From: Melioribacteraceae bacterium
GTDB taxonomy: Bacteria; Bacteroidota; Ignavibacteria; Ignavibacteriales; Melioribacteraceae
Length of the DNA: 34,711 nucleotides
Direction of reading: 5' to 3'
NCBI GenBank assembly: GCA_023230485.1
Contig: JALNXG010000042.1
Coordinates: 1-34,711, forward strand
Shown piece after piece: positions 16,222-23,671 of this stretch. Position 1 is the stretch's first letter. Every line of letters begins with the position of its first letter. The notes under the pieces are model-generated. The model was given only the letters and a program-made list of their open reading frames with translations. It was not told the DNA's origin and searched no databases. The position numbers and the translations under genes were made by a program.

Positions 16222-17871
16222 ATGGCTAAAGAAATTAGAGCACCACATGGAACTGAACTAAGTTGTAAAGGATGGATACAAGAAGCGGCATTAAGAATGT
16301 TAATGAATAATTTAGACCCTGATGTAGCAGAGAATCCGAGTGAGCTAATAGTTTATGGTGGCAAAGGAAAAGCAGCAAGAAATTGGGATGCTTATAATGC
16401 AATTGTAGAATCATTAAAGAATCTTGAATCGAATGAAACTCTTTTGGTTCAATCAGGTAAACCGGTTGCAATTTTCAAAACTCACGAAAATGCGCCGCGT
16501 GTAATTATTTCCAATTCAATGCTTGTTCCTGATTGGGCTAATTGGGATGAATTTAGAAGATTGGAATCGCTCGGTTTAACTATGTATGGACAGATGACCG
16601 CAGGAAGTTGGATTTATATCGGTACACAAGGAATATTACAAGGAACTTATGAAACATTCGCAGAGTGCGCAAGGAAACATTTCGGCGGTTCTCTCAGTGG
16701 GAAATTTTTACTAACTGCAGGGATAGGAGGAATGGGGGGCGCACAGCCATTAGCGGCTACTATGAATGGTGCTGCTTTCCTCGGAATTGATGTAGATGAA
16801 TCACGACTTCAAAAACGAATTGATACCGGGTATTTAGATCTATTAACAAAAGATTTTGATGAAGCAATGAAGTTCGTTTTAGATGCGAAAAAATCAGGGA
16901 ATGCTCTTTCAGTCGGTTTAGTTGGTAATGCTGCCGAAATACTTCCGAGAATGATCAATGAAAATATCATTCCTGATATTTTAACCGATCAAACTTCTGC
17001 TCATGATATGCTCAACGGATACGTTCCATTGGGCATGAGTCTTAATGATGCTCTTAATCTAAGAAAAGAAAACCCTGAAGAATATATTGCAAAAGCTCGC
17101 ACTACTGTTGTCGTTCATATGAATGCTCTTTTAGATATGCAAAAAATGGGCGCGATTGCTTTCGACTATGGAAATAACATTCGAGGCGAAGCAAAAGAAA
17201 ATGGTGTGATGAATGCTTTTGATATTCCCGGATTTGTACCGGAATATATTCGTCCTCTTTTCTGCGATGGAAAAGGACCATTTCGATGGGCGGCTCTTTC
17301 AGGCGACCCAAATGATATTTATGAAACAGATAAAGCAATTATAGAAGCATTCCCCGAAAACACACAACTTATTAGATGGATTGAGATGGCACAAAAGAAA
17401 GTCCATTTTCAAGGACTTCCTTCGCGAATTTGCTGGTTAGGTTATGGCGAAAGAGCTAAAATGGGAAAGATATTTAATCAGTTAGTTGCCACCGGAAAAG
17501 TCAAAGCACCTATTGTTATCGGAAGAGATCATTTGGATTGCGGATCAGTAGCTTCTCCCAATAGAGAAACTGAAGCAATGAAAGACGGCAGTGATGCCAT
17601 TGCCGACTGGCCTATATTAAATGCTCTCTTAAATGCAATAGGAGGAGCAAGTTGGGTATCTGTACATCATGGCGGTGGTGTTGGTATTGGTAAATCAATT
17701 CATGCCGGGATGGTAGTTGTAGCTGATGGAACAAAAGAAGCAGAAGAAAGATTAGAGAGAGTTTTAACCTACGATCCAGGTATGGGGATTGTCCGTCATG
17801 CGGATGCTGGTTATAAACAAGCAATTGAAAACGCAAAGAAATTCCAAATAAAAGTACCAATGTTGCATTAA
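16222..17871 (+). CDS. hutU: Urocanate hydratase
   Basis: Converts urocanate to 4-imidazolone-5-propionate, step two of histidine breakdown, using tightly bound NAD as an electrophile; cytoplasmic homodimer. The 549-residue length and sequence are typical throughout. YGGKGKAARNWDAY is at about 45-58, the NAD-binding GGMGGAQPLAATMNG at 169-183, DQTSAHD at 256-262, and the active-site Cys404 in GLPSRICWLGYGE. GGVGIGKSIHAGMV is near the C-terminus. No hutH, hutI, hutG or regulator is in the window, so the remaining pathway genes must be elsewhere if the pathway is complete. The gene lies 12 bases after the small unknown gene and 15 before serA, so it is cotranscribed with an adenosine deaminase and a dehydrogenase. 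Confidence 0.97.
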   Translation: MAKEIRAPHGTELSCKGWIQEAALRMLMNNLDPDVAENPSELIVYGGKGKAARNWDAYNAIVESLKNLESNETLLVQSGKPVAIFKTHENAPRVIISNSMLVPDWANWDEFRRLESLGLTMYGQMTAGSWIYIGTQGILQGTYETFAECARKHFGGSLSGKFLLTAGIGGMGGAQPLAATMNGAAFLGIDVDESRLQKRIDTGYLDLLTKDFDEAMKFVLDAKKSGNALSVGLVGNAAEILPRMINENIIPDILTDQTSAHDMLNGYVPLGMSLNDALNLRKENPEEYIAKARTTVVVHMNALLDMQKMGAIAFDYGNNIRGEAKENGVMNAFDIPGFVPEYIRPLFCDGKGPFRWAALSGDPNDIYETDKAIIEAFPENTQLIRWIEMAQKKVHFQGLPSRICWLGYGERAKMGKIFNQLVATGKVKAPIVIGRDHLDCGSVASPNRETEAMKDGSDAIADWPILNALLNAIGGASWVSVHHGGGVGIGKSIHAGMVVVADGTKEAEERLERVLTYDPGMGIVRHADAGYKQAIENAKKFQIKVPMLH

Positions 17872-17886
17872 AAAAATGGAGCTAAT

Positions 17887-19080
17887 ATGAAAATGAAAGT
17901 ATTAATTGCCGATAAGTTTCCAGACCTTTATATTAAAAGATTAGAGGAAGCCGGCATCGAAGTTATTTATAGTCCTAAGCTTGGAGAGAATGATTTACCG
18001 GAAGCTGCTAAAGAGGTTGATTGTTTAGTTGTACGCTCGACTATTGTAAATGAAGCAACAATTCAAAATTCTCAAAAGCTTAATTTAATTGTAAGAGCAG
18101 GTGCTGGAGTAAATAATATAAAAATAGGTGAGGCTAATAAAAAAGGTATTTACGTAGCTAATTGCCCAGGTAAAAATTCTATTGCAGTCGCCGAACTTGC
18201 TATCGGATTAATGGTTTCACTTGATAGAAGAATTCCTCAGAATGTTAGTGATTTTAAAAATGGCAAATGGAACAAAGGTGAGTATTCAAAATCTGAAGGT
18301 TTGTTTGGTAAGACTTTAGCTATCGTTGGTTATGGCAATATTGGTAAAGAGGTTGCAAAAAGAGCACAGGCATTTGGAATGAATATTTATGCTAAGGACA
18401 TTTCGAGAATTGAGGGATATGGAGTAAAGGATTTTGATGAATTTGAACAGATACTTCCAATTGCTGATATCGTTTCATTGCATTTACCGGCAACTCCACA
18501 AACTAAGAACTTATTTAACGAAAACATGTTTAGTATGATGAAGGATGGTGCAATTCTTATTAATACTTCACGTGCCGATATTATTGATGAAGATGCTTTG
18601 ATTAAAGCTGTAAAAGAAAAAAATCTAAGAGTGGGATTGGACGTTTTCAAAGGTGAACCTGAATCAAAATCCGGTGATGTAAGCTCAAAGTTAATGGAAC
18701 TTGATAATGTTTATATTACCCATCATATTGGTGCTTCTACCGAACAAGCTCAAAATGCAGTGGCCGAAGAAACAATAAACATTATTCTCGGATTTACTCA
18801 GAGTGGTGTAATTGCGCATTGGGTCAATAGAGCGAAAATTACTGACGCTCATTATCAGTTAGTTGTTAAACATTATGACAAGCCCGGAGTATTAGCTTCA
18901 ATTTTGGATGTGTTAAGACAAGGTAGTATCAATATTGAAGAGGTAGAAAATATTATTTTCGATGGCGGTTTGGCTGCTTGCTGTACTCTTAAATTACACA
19001 CAGCCGCTACACCTGAGATGTTGACTGCAATTAAAAAAAATCCAAACGTTATAACTTATTCGCACGTGGAATTGCATTAA
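17887..19080 (+). CDS. serA: D-3-phosphoglycerate dehydrogenase-type 2-hydroxyacid dehydrogenase with ACT domain
   Basis: NAD-dependent D-2-hydroxyacid dehydrogenase, most likely the first enzyme of serine synthesis. The 397-residue chain has the substrate/catalytic fold at about 1-98 and 290-315. The Rossmann domain lies between, with VGYGNIGKEVAKRA at about 140-153. Catalytic Arg is in RAGAGVNNI/NTSRAD-type positions, Glu in FKGEPE and His in HHIGAST. A C-terminal ACT domain (about 320-397, HYDKPGVLASILDVL) suits feedback control by serine. A GGAG site six bases before ATG 17887 fixes the start. It ends the plus-strand operon, with a strong terminator 60 bases downstream. Serine identity is a family-level inference; other D-hydroxyacids cannot be excluded. 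Confidence 0.85.
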   Translation: MKMKVLIADKFPDLYIKRLEEAGIEVIYSPKLGENDLPEAAKEVDCLVVRSTIVNEATIQNSQKLNLIVRAGAGVNNIKIGEANKKGIYVANCPGKNSIAVAELAIGLMVSLDRRIPQNVSDFKNGKWNKGEYSKSEGLFGKTLAIVGYGNIGKEVAKRAQAFGMNIYAKDISRIEGYGVKDFDEFEQILPIADIVSLHLPATPQTKNLFNENMFSMMKDGAILINTSRADIIDEDALIKAVKEKNLRVGLDVFKGEPESKSGDVSSKLMELDNVYITHHIGASTEQAQNAVAEETINIILGFTQSGVIAHWVNRAKITDAHYQLVVKHYDKPGVLASILDVLRQGSINIEEVENIIFDGGLAACCTLKLHTAATPEMLTAIKKNPNVITYSHVELH

Positions 19081-19140
19081 AATTGAGACATAAAGTATTC
19101 CGGACTAAAATAAGTTGACGGTTTTTAAGTTGTTAAAATG

Positions 19141-19171
19141 AGCAGTAAGGATTTCCTTACTGCTTTTTTTT
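19141..19171 (+). terminator. Intrinsic terminator of the add-hutU-serA operon
   Basis: Stem AGCAGTAAGG (19141-19150) with CCTTACTGCT (19155-19164), a tight ATTT loop, and seven T's (19165-19171). It is strong on the plus strand. The T run overlaps the stop of the convergent MqnA-like gene at 19170. On the minus strand the hairpin has only a weak U-tract. Confidence 0.9.
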
Positions 19172-19937
19172 ATGCAAATGAAATTTCAAAAATGTCTTCG
19201 ATTAATCCGTGATAATAAAGTAGTTTAATCAATTCTTTTAAGGCATCCATTTCGTTACTTGTCATTTCAAAATAAACACTATTGAAATTCTCTCGTATGA
19301 ACTTTTCGGAATCGGTGGACAAATCAATTTTCTTAATTATCTTATCCAAATTCTCTTCGACAATTTCATCTAAGTTTAACATAGCTTTATTTAGCTTTTC
19401 AATTTTTTCTTGATTATAAGAGGCTACTACAAAATTAACATAAGGGAAATCAATAAGCTCTGCTATCTCGTCAGATAGACTCATACCTTTACCAAAAACT
19501 CTCGGGTCAAGATTTTCATTGCCGACAATAATATAATTATCTACATCGGAGAGCTTTTCTTTTGTATCAATTACAAATTCCGGATCAGTGGAATATAATT
19601 CACTAAAAAGAATCTTTGAAAGCAAGACTTCGTTTAAAGTAACATCTCCACGAAGAAAGATAGTAGATAATTCTTTTTGATTTGGTTTAAAATAAAAATA
19701 AGAATTGGAAAGTAGTCCATCGAATGATATTGCAATCTTACTTGATACGAAAATGTTTTTATTATTAATCAATTCACACGATGGGATTAAGCCAATAGCT
19801 TCCTTATCATTATTCAATTCTCGAGTAATAAGCGAAGCGTTTTTAGTAATGAAATTATAGTTACTCAATGCGGGAGTCGTTAAAGCTACAAAAGCAGAGA
19901 AGATATTCTGCGGTATATAAAAATTAGTATTATTCAT
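19170..19937 (-). CDS. Divergent MqnA/MqnD-like (menaquinone-family periplasmic-binding fold) protein
   Basis: The 255-residue protein follows the outline of chorismate dehydratase MqnA from the futalosine pathway of menaquinone synthesis. IGLIPSCELI (about 48-57) matches the IG..P..E.L element. ISFDGLLSNSYFY (about 68-80) matches the I..DGPV.S element. YIIVGNENLDP stands where IGD.AL is usual, and DEIAELIDFPYVNFVVASY where ....W...TGLPFVFAVWA occurs. Several hallmark residues are changed (SRTS to DVTLN, GD to GN), and the N-terminal lobe is only weakly alike. It may be a paralogue with another role or have lost activity. Start: the frame extends to 19955 through a terminator hairpin, so I use ATG 19937. 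That ATG directly follows the U-tract of the rplS terminator. Neither pathway partner nor operon mate is adjacent. Confidence 0.6.
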   Translation of the reverse strand: MNNTNFYIPQNIFSAFVALTTPALSNYNFITKNASLITRELNNDKEAIGLIPSCELINNKNIFVSSKIAISFDGLLSNSYFYFKPNQKELSTIFLRGDVTLNEVLLSKILFSELYSTDPEFVIDTKEKLSDVDNYIIVGNENLDPRVFGKGMSLSDEIAELIDFPYVNFVVASYNQEKIEKLNKAMLNLDEIVEENLDKIIKKIDLSTDSEKFIRENFNSVYFEMTSNEMDALKELIKLLYYHGLIEDIFEISFA

Positions 19938-19966
19938 AAAATAAAAAAGCCGCATTCAAGCGGCTT
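19938..19966 (-). terminator. Intrinsic terminator after rplS
   Basis: GC-rich stem AAGCCGC (19947-19953) with GCGGCTT (19960-19966) and a six-base loop. On the minus strand it is followed by TTTTATTTT. It lies 12 bases after the rplS stop, and the ATG of the MqnA-like gene is the next codon after the U-tract. Confidence 0.85.
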
Positions 19967-19977
19967 ATAAACCTCTA

Positions 19978-20325
19978 TTATTTAAGATTTTTATCTTTGA
20001 TACGAGCTGCTTTACCTGATAATTCTCTTAAGTAAAATAGTTTAGCGCGTCTTACTCTACCTTGTTTTAAGAGTTCCACTTTAGCTATTCTAGGTGAATT
20101 GAAATTAAAAATTCTTTCAACTCCAACTCCACTTGACATTTTTCTTACCATAAAAGTCTTATTTAAACCATTACCACGAATGCTAATAACATCGCCTTCA
20201 TAAGCTTGAATTCTTTCTTTATCGCCTTCCACTACACGAACGTCAACGCGAACGTGATCACCAGGTTTAAATGGAGGAAACTCATTTTTAACCTGATCGT
20301 TTAACAATGCTTGAATATTATCCAT
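19978..20325 (-). CDS. rplS: 50S ribosomal protein L19
   Basis: Large-subunit ribosomal protein at the 30S-50S interface. The 115-residue protein is of normal length, with the hallmark FKPGDHVRVDVRVVEGDKER (about 19-38), QAYEGDVISIRG, and the C-terminal KLFYLRELSGKAARIK. The ATG has a GGAG site nine bases upstream. It is the last gene of the ffh-rpsP-khpA-rimM-trmD-rplS operon, 5 bases after trmD, and is closed by the terminator at 19938-19966. Confidence 0.98.
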   Translation of the reverse strand: MDNIQALLNDQVKNEFPPFKPGDHVRVDVRVVEGDKERIQAYEGDVISIRGNGLNKTFMVRKMSSGVGVERIFNFNSPRIAKVELLKQGRVRRAKLFYLRELSGKAARIKDKNLK

Positions 20326-20330
20326 TTTTA

Positions 20331-21011
20331 CTACTCCATACTATTTATTTTTTTCCAATTTTCAGTTAAAACTTTCGATTGCTCTTCCTTCCAATCTTTT
20401 ATCTTTTTTTCATGTCCCGATAAAAGCAGATCAGGCACCCTCAGACCGCGATACTCGGCAGGTCTGGTATAAAATGGAGGTTCTACAACTTCACCATCCA
20501 TCAAAGAATCGAGAAGAGCACTTTCACTATCATTTAATACCCCCGGTATTAAACGTATAACAGCATCAACAATAATTAAAGCAGGAAGCTCACCTCCGCT
20601 TAGAACAAAATTTCCTATTGATATCTCTTTTGTACAAAACGTTTCCCTTACTCGATCATCAATTCCTTTATAATGTCCTGCAATAATCATTAAATTTTCG
20701 CAGATAGAAAAATCATTAGCACATTTTTGATTAAATACCTTTCCTTTAGGAGAAGTAAATATAATGTGATTATAAATTCTCTCTGCTTTCAATTTTTCTA
20801 TGCATTCAAAGAACGGTTCCGGTTTAAGAAGCATTCCGGGTCCGCCGCCAAACGGTTTGTCATCAATCTGTTTGTGCTTGTCATGAGCGTAATCTCTAAG
20901 ATTATGCACCACTATTTGCGCTTTATTTTTATCCTGAGCACGCTTTATTATACTCGTATTCAAAGGAGAAATGAGCAAATCAGGCACAGCAGATATAATA
21001 TCAATTCTCAT
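20331..21011 (-). CDS. trmD: tRNA (guanine-37-N1)-methyltransferase
   Basis: Methylates G37 next to the anticodon using S-adenosylmethionine, preventing frameshifts; SPOUT-family homodimer with a deep trefoil knot. In the 226 residues, KPFGGGPGMLLKPEPFF is at about 53-69, GHYKGID.RVRE near 113-124, and the knot segment ISIGNFVLSGGELPAL at about 131-146. The linker-to-C-domain motif PPFYTRPAEYRG.RVPDLLLSGHEK lies at about 178-202. The ATG overlaps the rimM stop by 11 bases with no ribosome-binding site visible, suggesting translational coupling. Its position between rimM and rplS is the standard order. Confidence 0.98.
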   Translation of the reverse strand: MRIDIISAVPDLLISPLNTSIIKRAQDKNKAQIVVHNLRDYAHDKHKQIDDKPFGGGPGMLLKPEPFFECIEKLKAERIYNHIIFTSPKGKVFNQKCANDFSICENLMIIAGHYKGIDDRVRETFCTKEISIGNFVLSGGELPALIIVDAVIRLIPGVLNDSESALLDSLMDGEVVEPPFYTRPAEYRGLRVPDLLLSGHEKKIKDWKEEQSKVLTENWKKINSME

Positions 21012-21516
21012 CGTATAATACAGTACAGCTCTGTTTAAGAATAATTACTTTTTTTCGGATATTTATTTTTTCCACATAGTCTTTCACTGCCGGAAACTTA
21101 AATTCTTTTCCGGAACTATCAATGCCGATATAAATATCATTAGCAGGCAATTGAATAACCTCCTTTAATATACCCAATTCTACTTGACCTGAGATAATAA
21201 CAGAACCAATTAGATCGTGTATAAAAAATGTATTTTCCGGCAACTCTACTAACTCATCGGAAGTGATAAAGACTTTTTTCCCAATTAAAAATTGAATATC
21301 CTCGAAAGAATCAAAATTCCTAAACTTAAGAGCTATATCTTCATTAATAGAGAAAACATCTTCAACATAAAATTCCTTAACCACACCAAAGACTTCAATA
21401 TAAACGAGATCAAGATCGAAATAGCGATCTCTAAAATCTGAATATGGAGTGATTAGTAAGTAACCATCCTTTTTCGAAGCGGACGATAATTCCGCAACAA
21501 GGAAAAGCTCCTGCAC
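21001..21516 (-). CDS. rimM: Ribosome maturation factor RimM
   Basis: Binds protein S19 and helps 16S rRNA processing and 30S head assembly. The 171-residue protein has the N-terminal RimM barrel (about 5-85) and the C-terminal PRC barrel (about 95-165, FFIHDLIGSVIISGQ...LGILKEV). It starts with GTG at 21516, which directly follows the khpA stop (21517-21519), so the two are coupled. The sequence is rather divergent and lacks the usual GR..G..G.+G.v N-terminal signature. Here the corresponding region reads LFLVAELSSASKKDGYLLI. Assignment leans on domain layout and on its fixed place between khpA and trmD. Confidence 0.88.
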   Translation of the reverse strand: MQELFLVAELSSASKKDGYLLITPYSDFRDRYFDLDLVYIEVFGVVKEFYVEDVFSINEDIALKFRNFDSFEDIQFLIGKKVFITSDELVELPENTFFIHDLIGSVIISGQVELGILKEVIQLPANDIYIGIDSSGKEFKFPAVKDYVEKINIRKKVIILKQSCTVLYDEN

Positions 21517-21750
21517 TTAATCCAATATTTTTAGTATAGCTCTTTTGCCATCTTTGGCAGCAATTGCAGTTAACAAAGTTCTCATAGCTTGAGCAGTTTT
21601 GCCTTGTTTACCAATTACTTTACCAACATCATCAGCACCAACCTTCAAAGTTAGTTCGATTGTTTTCTCGTCCGGTGCAGTCTGTTCTAATGTAACACTA
21701 TCCGGATTGTCAACAAGATGTTTAGCAATAAATTCAATAAATTCCTTCAT
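21517..21750 (-). CDS. khpA: KhpA family KH-domain RNA-binding protein
   Basis: Small single KH-domain protein (77 residues) that binds RNA, in some bacteria with partner KhpB, and affects cell division and translation. KEFIEFIAKHLVDNPDSV at the N-terminus and VGKVIGKQGKTAQAMRTLL (about 42-60) with the GKQG GxxG loop are diagnostic. It lies between rpsP and rimM, the place known from many Firmicutes and other phyla. Confidence 0.95.
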   Translation of the reverse strand: MKEFIEFIAKHLVDNPDSVTLEQTAPDEKTIELTLKVGADDVGKVIGKQGKTAQAMRTLLTAIAAKDGKRAILKILD

Positions 21751-21810
21751 GGGAATACCTATATAATAATGGATACGGGTACGTTTTTAAATGCAGATAT
21801 CCGAAATCAA

Positions 21811-22251
21811 TTATTCGGTTTCTCCGGAAGCAGTACCCTTTACTTCCGCTGCATCATTAGTTTTATTTAAATCTTTTTCAGCGGATTTCTTTTTAGCCTC
21901 TTTTTTACCTGCTAAAGTTAATTTCTTTGCTTCTTGCTTTTTCTGCCAATCTTCAACTTCAGAAGCGAATTTCTCTTCTGAAACTTTTTTAGATTTTAAG
22001 TTATGTTTTAATAAAACACCTTCAGCACTTAACAAGTTTCTTACTGTATCTGTAGGTTGAGCACCAACACCAAGCCAATACAACGCTCTATCTTGATTAA
22101 TTTCAACAACAGCCGGGTCAGATTTCGGATTATACAAACCAATCGCCTCAATAAACTTACCATCTCTTGGTGATCTAGCATCTGCTGCAACCAATTTATA
22201 TACAGGTTGCTTTTTCTTTCCCATCCTTTTTAGTCTTAGTCTTACAGCCAA
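21811..22251 (-). CDS. rpsP: 30S ribosomal protein S16 with Lys/Glu-rich C-terminal extension
   Basis: Small-subunit protein S16. Residues 1-80 are the standard fold, with VRLRLKRMGKKKQPVYKLV, ADARSPRDGKFIEAIGLYNP and LYWLGVGAQPTDTVRNLLS. A charged tail (about 90-146: KKQEAKKLTLAGKKEAKKKS and so on) extends it from the common 80-90 residues to 146. Long tails occur in Bacteroidota-type S16. The start is TTG at 22251, ten bases after a perfect AGGAGG. No alternative start would keep the conserved AVRLRL N-terminus. It lies 32 bases downstream of ffh and 60 bases before khpA. Confidence 0.97.
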   Translation of the reverse strand: MAVRLRLKRMGKKKQPVYKLVAADARSPRDGKFIEAIGLYNPKSDPAVVEINQDRALYWLGVGAQPTDTVRNLLSAEGVLLKHNLKSKKVSEEKFASEVEDWQKKQEAKKLTLAGKKEAKKKSAEKDLNKTNDAAEVKGTASGETE

Positions 22252-22261
22252 GTTTAATATA

Positions 22262-22267
22262 CCTCCT
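22262..22267 (-). promoter_or_regulatory. Strong ribosome binding site deciding the TTG start of rpsP
   Basis: AGGAGG on the minus strand lies ten bases before the TTG at 22251-22249. It is a perfect Shine-Dalgarno hexamer and shows that this organism uses SD-led initiation, even with non-ATG starts. Confidence 0.8.
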
Positions 22268-22283
22268 AATTATAATTTAATTC

Positions 22284-23618
22284 TTAATTTACTCTAAAAT
22301 TCTTCAAATTGCCAAACATTGATTTTCCGCCTTTTCCACTTAGCATCTTCATCATTTTTTGCATATCGGCAAATTGCTTAATTAATCTATTTACATCTTG
22401 GATAGAAGTACCGCTTCCAATTGCAATTCTTTTACGGCGGCTTCCATTTAATATTTTTGGATTCGTTCTCTCTTTTCTTGTCATTGATTGAACAATTGCT
22501 TCAACCTTTACAAGTTGGTTATCATCTATATCTGCATTTTTTACCTGTGACGATATTCCCGGAATCATTCCTAAAAGAGACTTCAAAGAACCCATTTTTT
22601 TAATCATCTTAATCTGCTTAAGAAAATCATCAAAATCAAATTTGTTAGTGAGAATTTTCTTTTCTAAATCTTCGGCATCTTTCTCATCAAATTCTTTTTG
22701 AGCCTTTTCGACAAGTGAAACTACATCACCTTTGCCCAAAATCCTAGAAGCAAGACGCTCGGGATAAAATATTTCTATAGAATCTAGTTTCTCACCCAAA
22801 CTAATAAACTTAACCGGCTTCTGAACAACGGCTCTAATTGAGAGAGCGCATCCGCCTCTTGAATCACCATCAAGCTTTGTTAGAACTATACCATTAAATT
22901 CAAGTTTATCATTAAATGCCTTAGCAGAATTTACTGCATCTTGTCCGGTCATTGAATCTACTACAAATAAAGTTTCAGACGGATTAACCGCTTTTTTAAT
23001 TGCAGCCACTTCATTCATCATCCCTTCATCAACATGAAGACGACCAGCAGTATCGATAATTACTGTGTTAAGATTATTCTCTTTAGCATATCGAATTGAT
23101 TCTTCTGCTATCTTAACGGCGTTTTTTTCACCGTCAATTGAAAACACAGGGATTTTAATTTGACTTCCCAATATTTTCAATTGCTCAATAGCAGCAGGTC
23201 TATAAATATCAGCAGCAGTTAAAAGAACATTTCTTTTTCTTTCAGAAAGAAACTTTGCTAGTTTACCACTAAAAGTTGTTTTACCTGACCCTTGTAGTCC
23301 TACAATTAAAATAACAGTTACACCGCTTGGATTTATGGAAATCTCGGTGCCCTGCCCTCCCATTAACGAAGTCAATTCATCATAAATAATTTTTGTGATC
23401 AATTGACCCGGAGTAATAGAAGTTAATACTTCCTGTCCTAGTGCTTTTACTTTTACGTCATCAATAAATTGCTTAGTAACTTTATAATTAACATCAGCAT
23501 CTAGTAAAGCAATACGGATTTCTCTTAAACTATCCGAGATATTATTCTCTGAAAGTTTTCCTTGTCCGGTTACTTTTTTAAGAACTCGTTCAAACTTTAA
23601 GGTAATGTCATCAAGCAT
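22284..23618 (-). CDS. ffh: Signal recognition particle protein Ffh (SRP54)
   Basis: GTPase that binds signal peptides and 4.5S RNA and delivers ribosomes to FtsY at the membrane. The 444-residue protein has an N domain (1-85) and a G domain (about 95-295). The G domain carries the P-loop GLQGSGKTT (about 109-117), DTAGRLHVD, TKLDGDSRGG and GEKLD. The Met-rich M domain follows (about 325-444), with SRRKRIAIGSGTSIQDVNRL and QMxKMMKMLSGKGG-type sequence. It heads the ribosomal-protein and tRNA-methyltransferase operon. A 53-base gap separates it from atpG, containing an AT-rich palindrome but no clear terminator. Confidence 0.98.
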   Translation of the reverse strand: MLDDITLKFERVLKKVTGQGKLSENNISDSLREIRIALLDADVNYKVTKQFIDDVKVKALGQEVLTSITPGQLITKIIYDELTSLMGGQGTEISINPSGVTVILIVGLQGSGKTTFSGKLAKFLSERKRNVLLTAADIYRPAAIEQLKILGSQIKIPVFSIDGEKNAVKIAEESIRYAKENNLNTVIIDTAGRLHVDEGMMNEVAAIKKAVNPSETLFVVDSMTGQDAVNSAKAFNDKLEFNGIVLTKLDGDSRGGCALSIRAVVQKPVKFISLGEKLDSIEIFYPERLASRILGKGDVVSLVEKAQKEFDEKDAEDLEKKILTNKFDFDDFLKQIKMIKKMGSLKSLLGMIPGISSQVKNADIDDNQLVKVEAIVQSMTRKERTNPKILNGSRRKRIAIGSGTSIQDVNRLIKQFADMQKMMKMLSGKGGKSMFGNLKNFRVN

Positions 23619-23644
23619 AAATCACGCAAACCTTAAGATAACAT

Positions 23645-23665
23645 AATTTGAAAATATTTCAAATT
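23645..23665. repeat. AT-rich perfect palindrome between atpG and ffh
   Basis: AATTTGAAA (23645-23653) and TTTCAAATT (23657-23665) form a nine-base inverted repeat around a three-base loop, just downstream of the atpG stop. It has a single G-C pair and no following U-tract, so it is a weak hairpin. It could be an operator or a 3'-end stabiliser. Confidence 0.4.
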
Positions 23666-23671
23666 GAAATC

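Noticed and set aside
16235..17860. Several minus-strand frames opposite hutU
   Set aside because: They are mirror frames of a highly conserved enzyme gene, with His/Leu-rich composition typical of antisense reading.
19938..19955. Longer N-terminus for the MqnA-like protein starting at 19955
   Set aside because: It would place the first codons inside the terminator stem and U-tract, and the residues added are not family-like.
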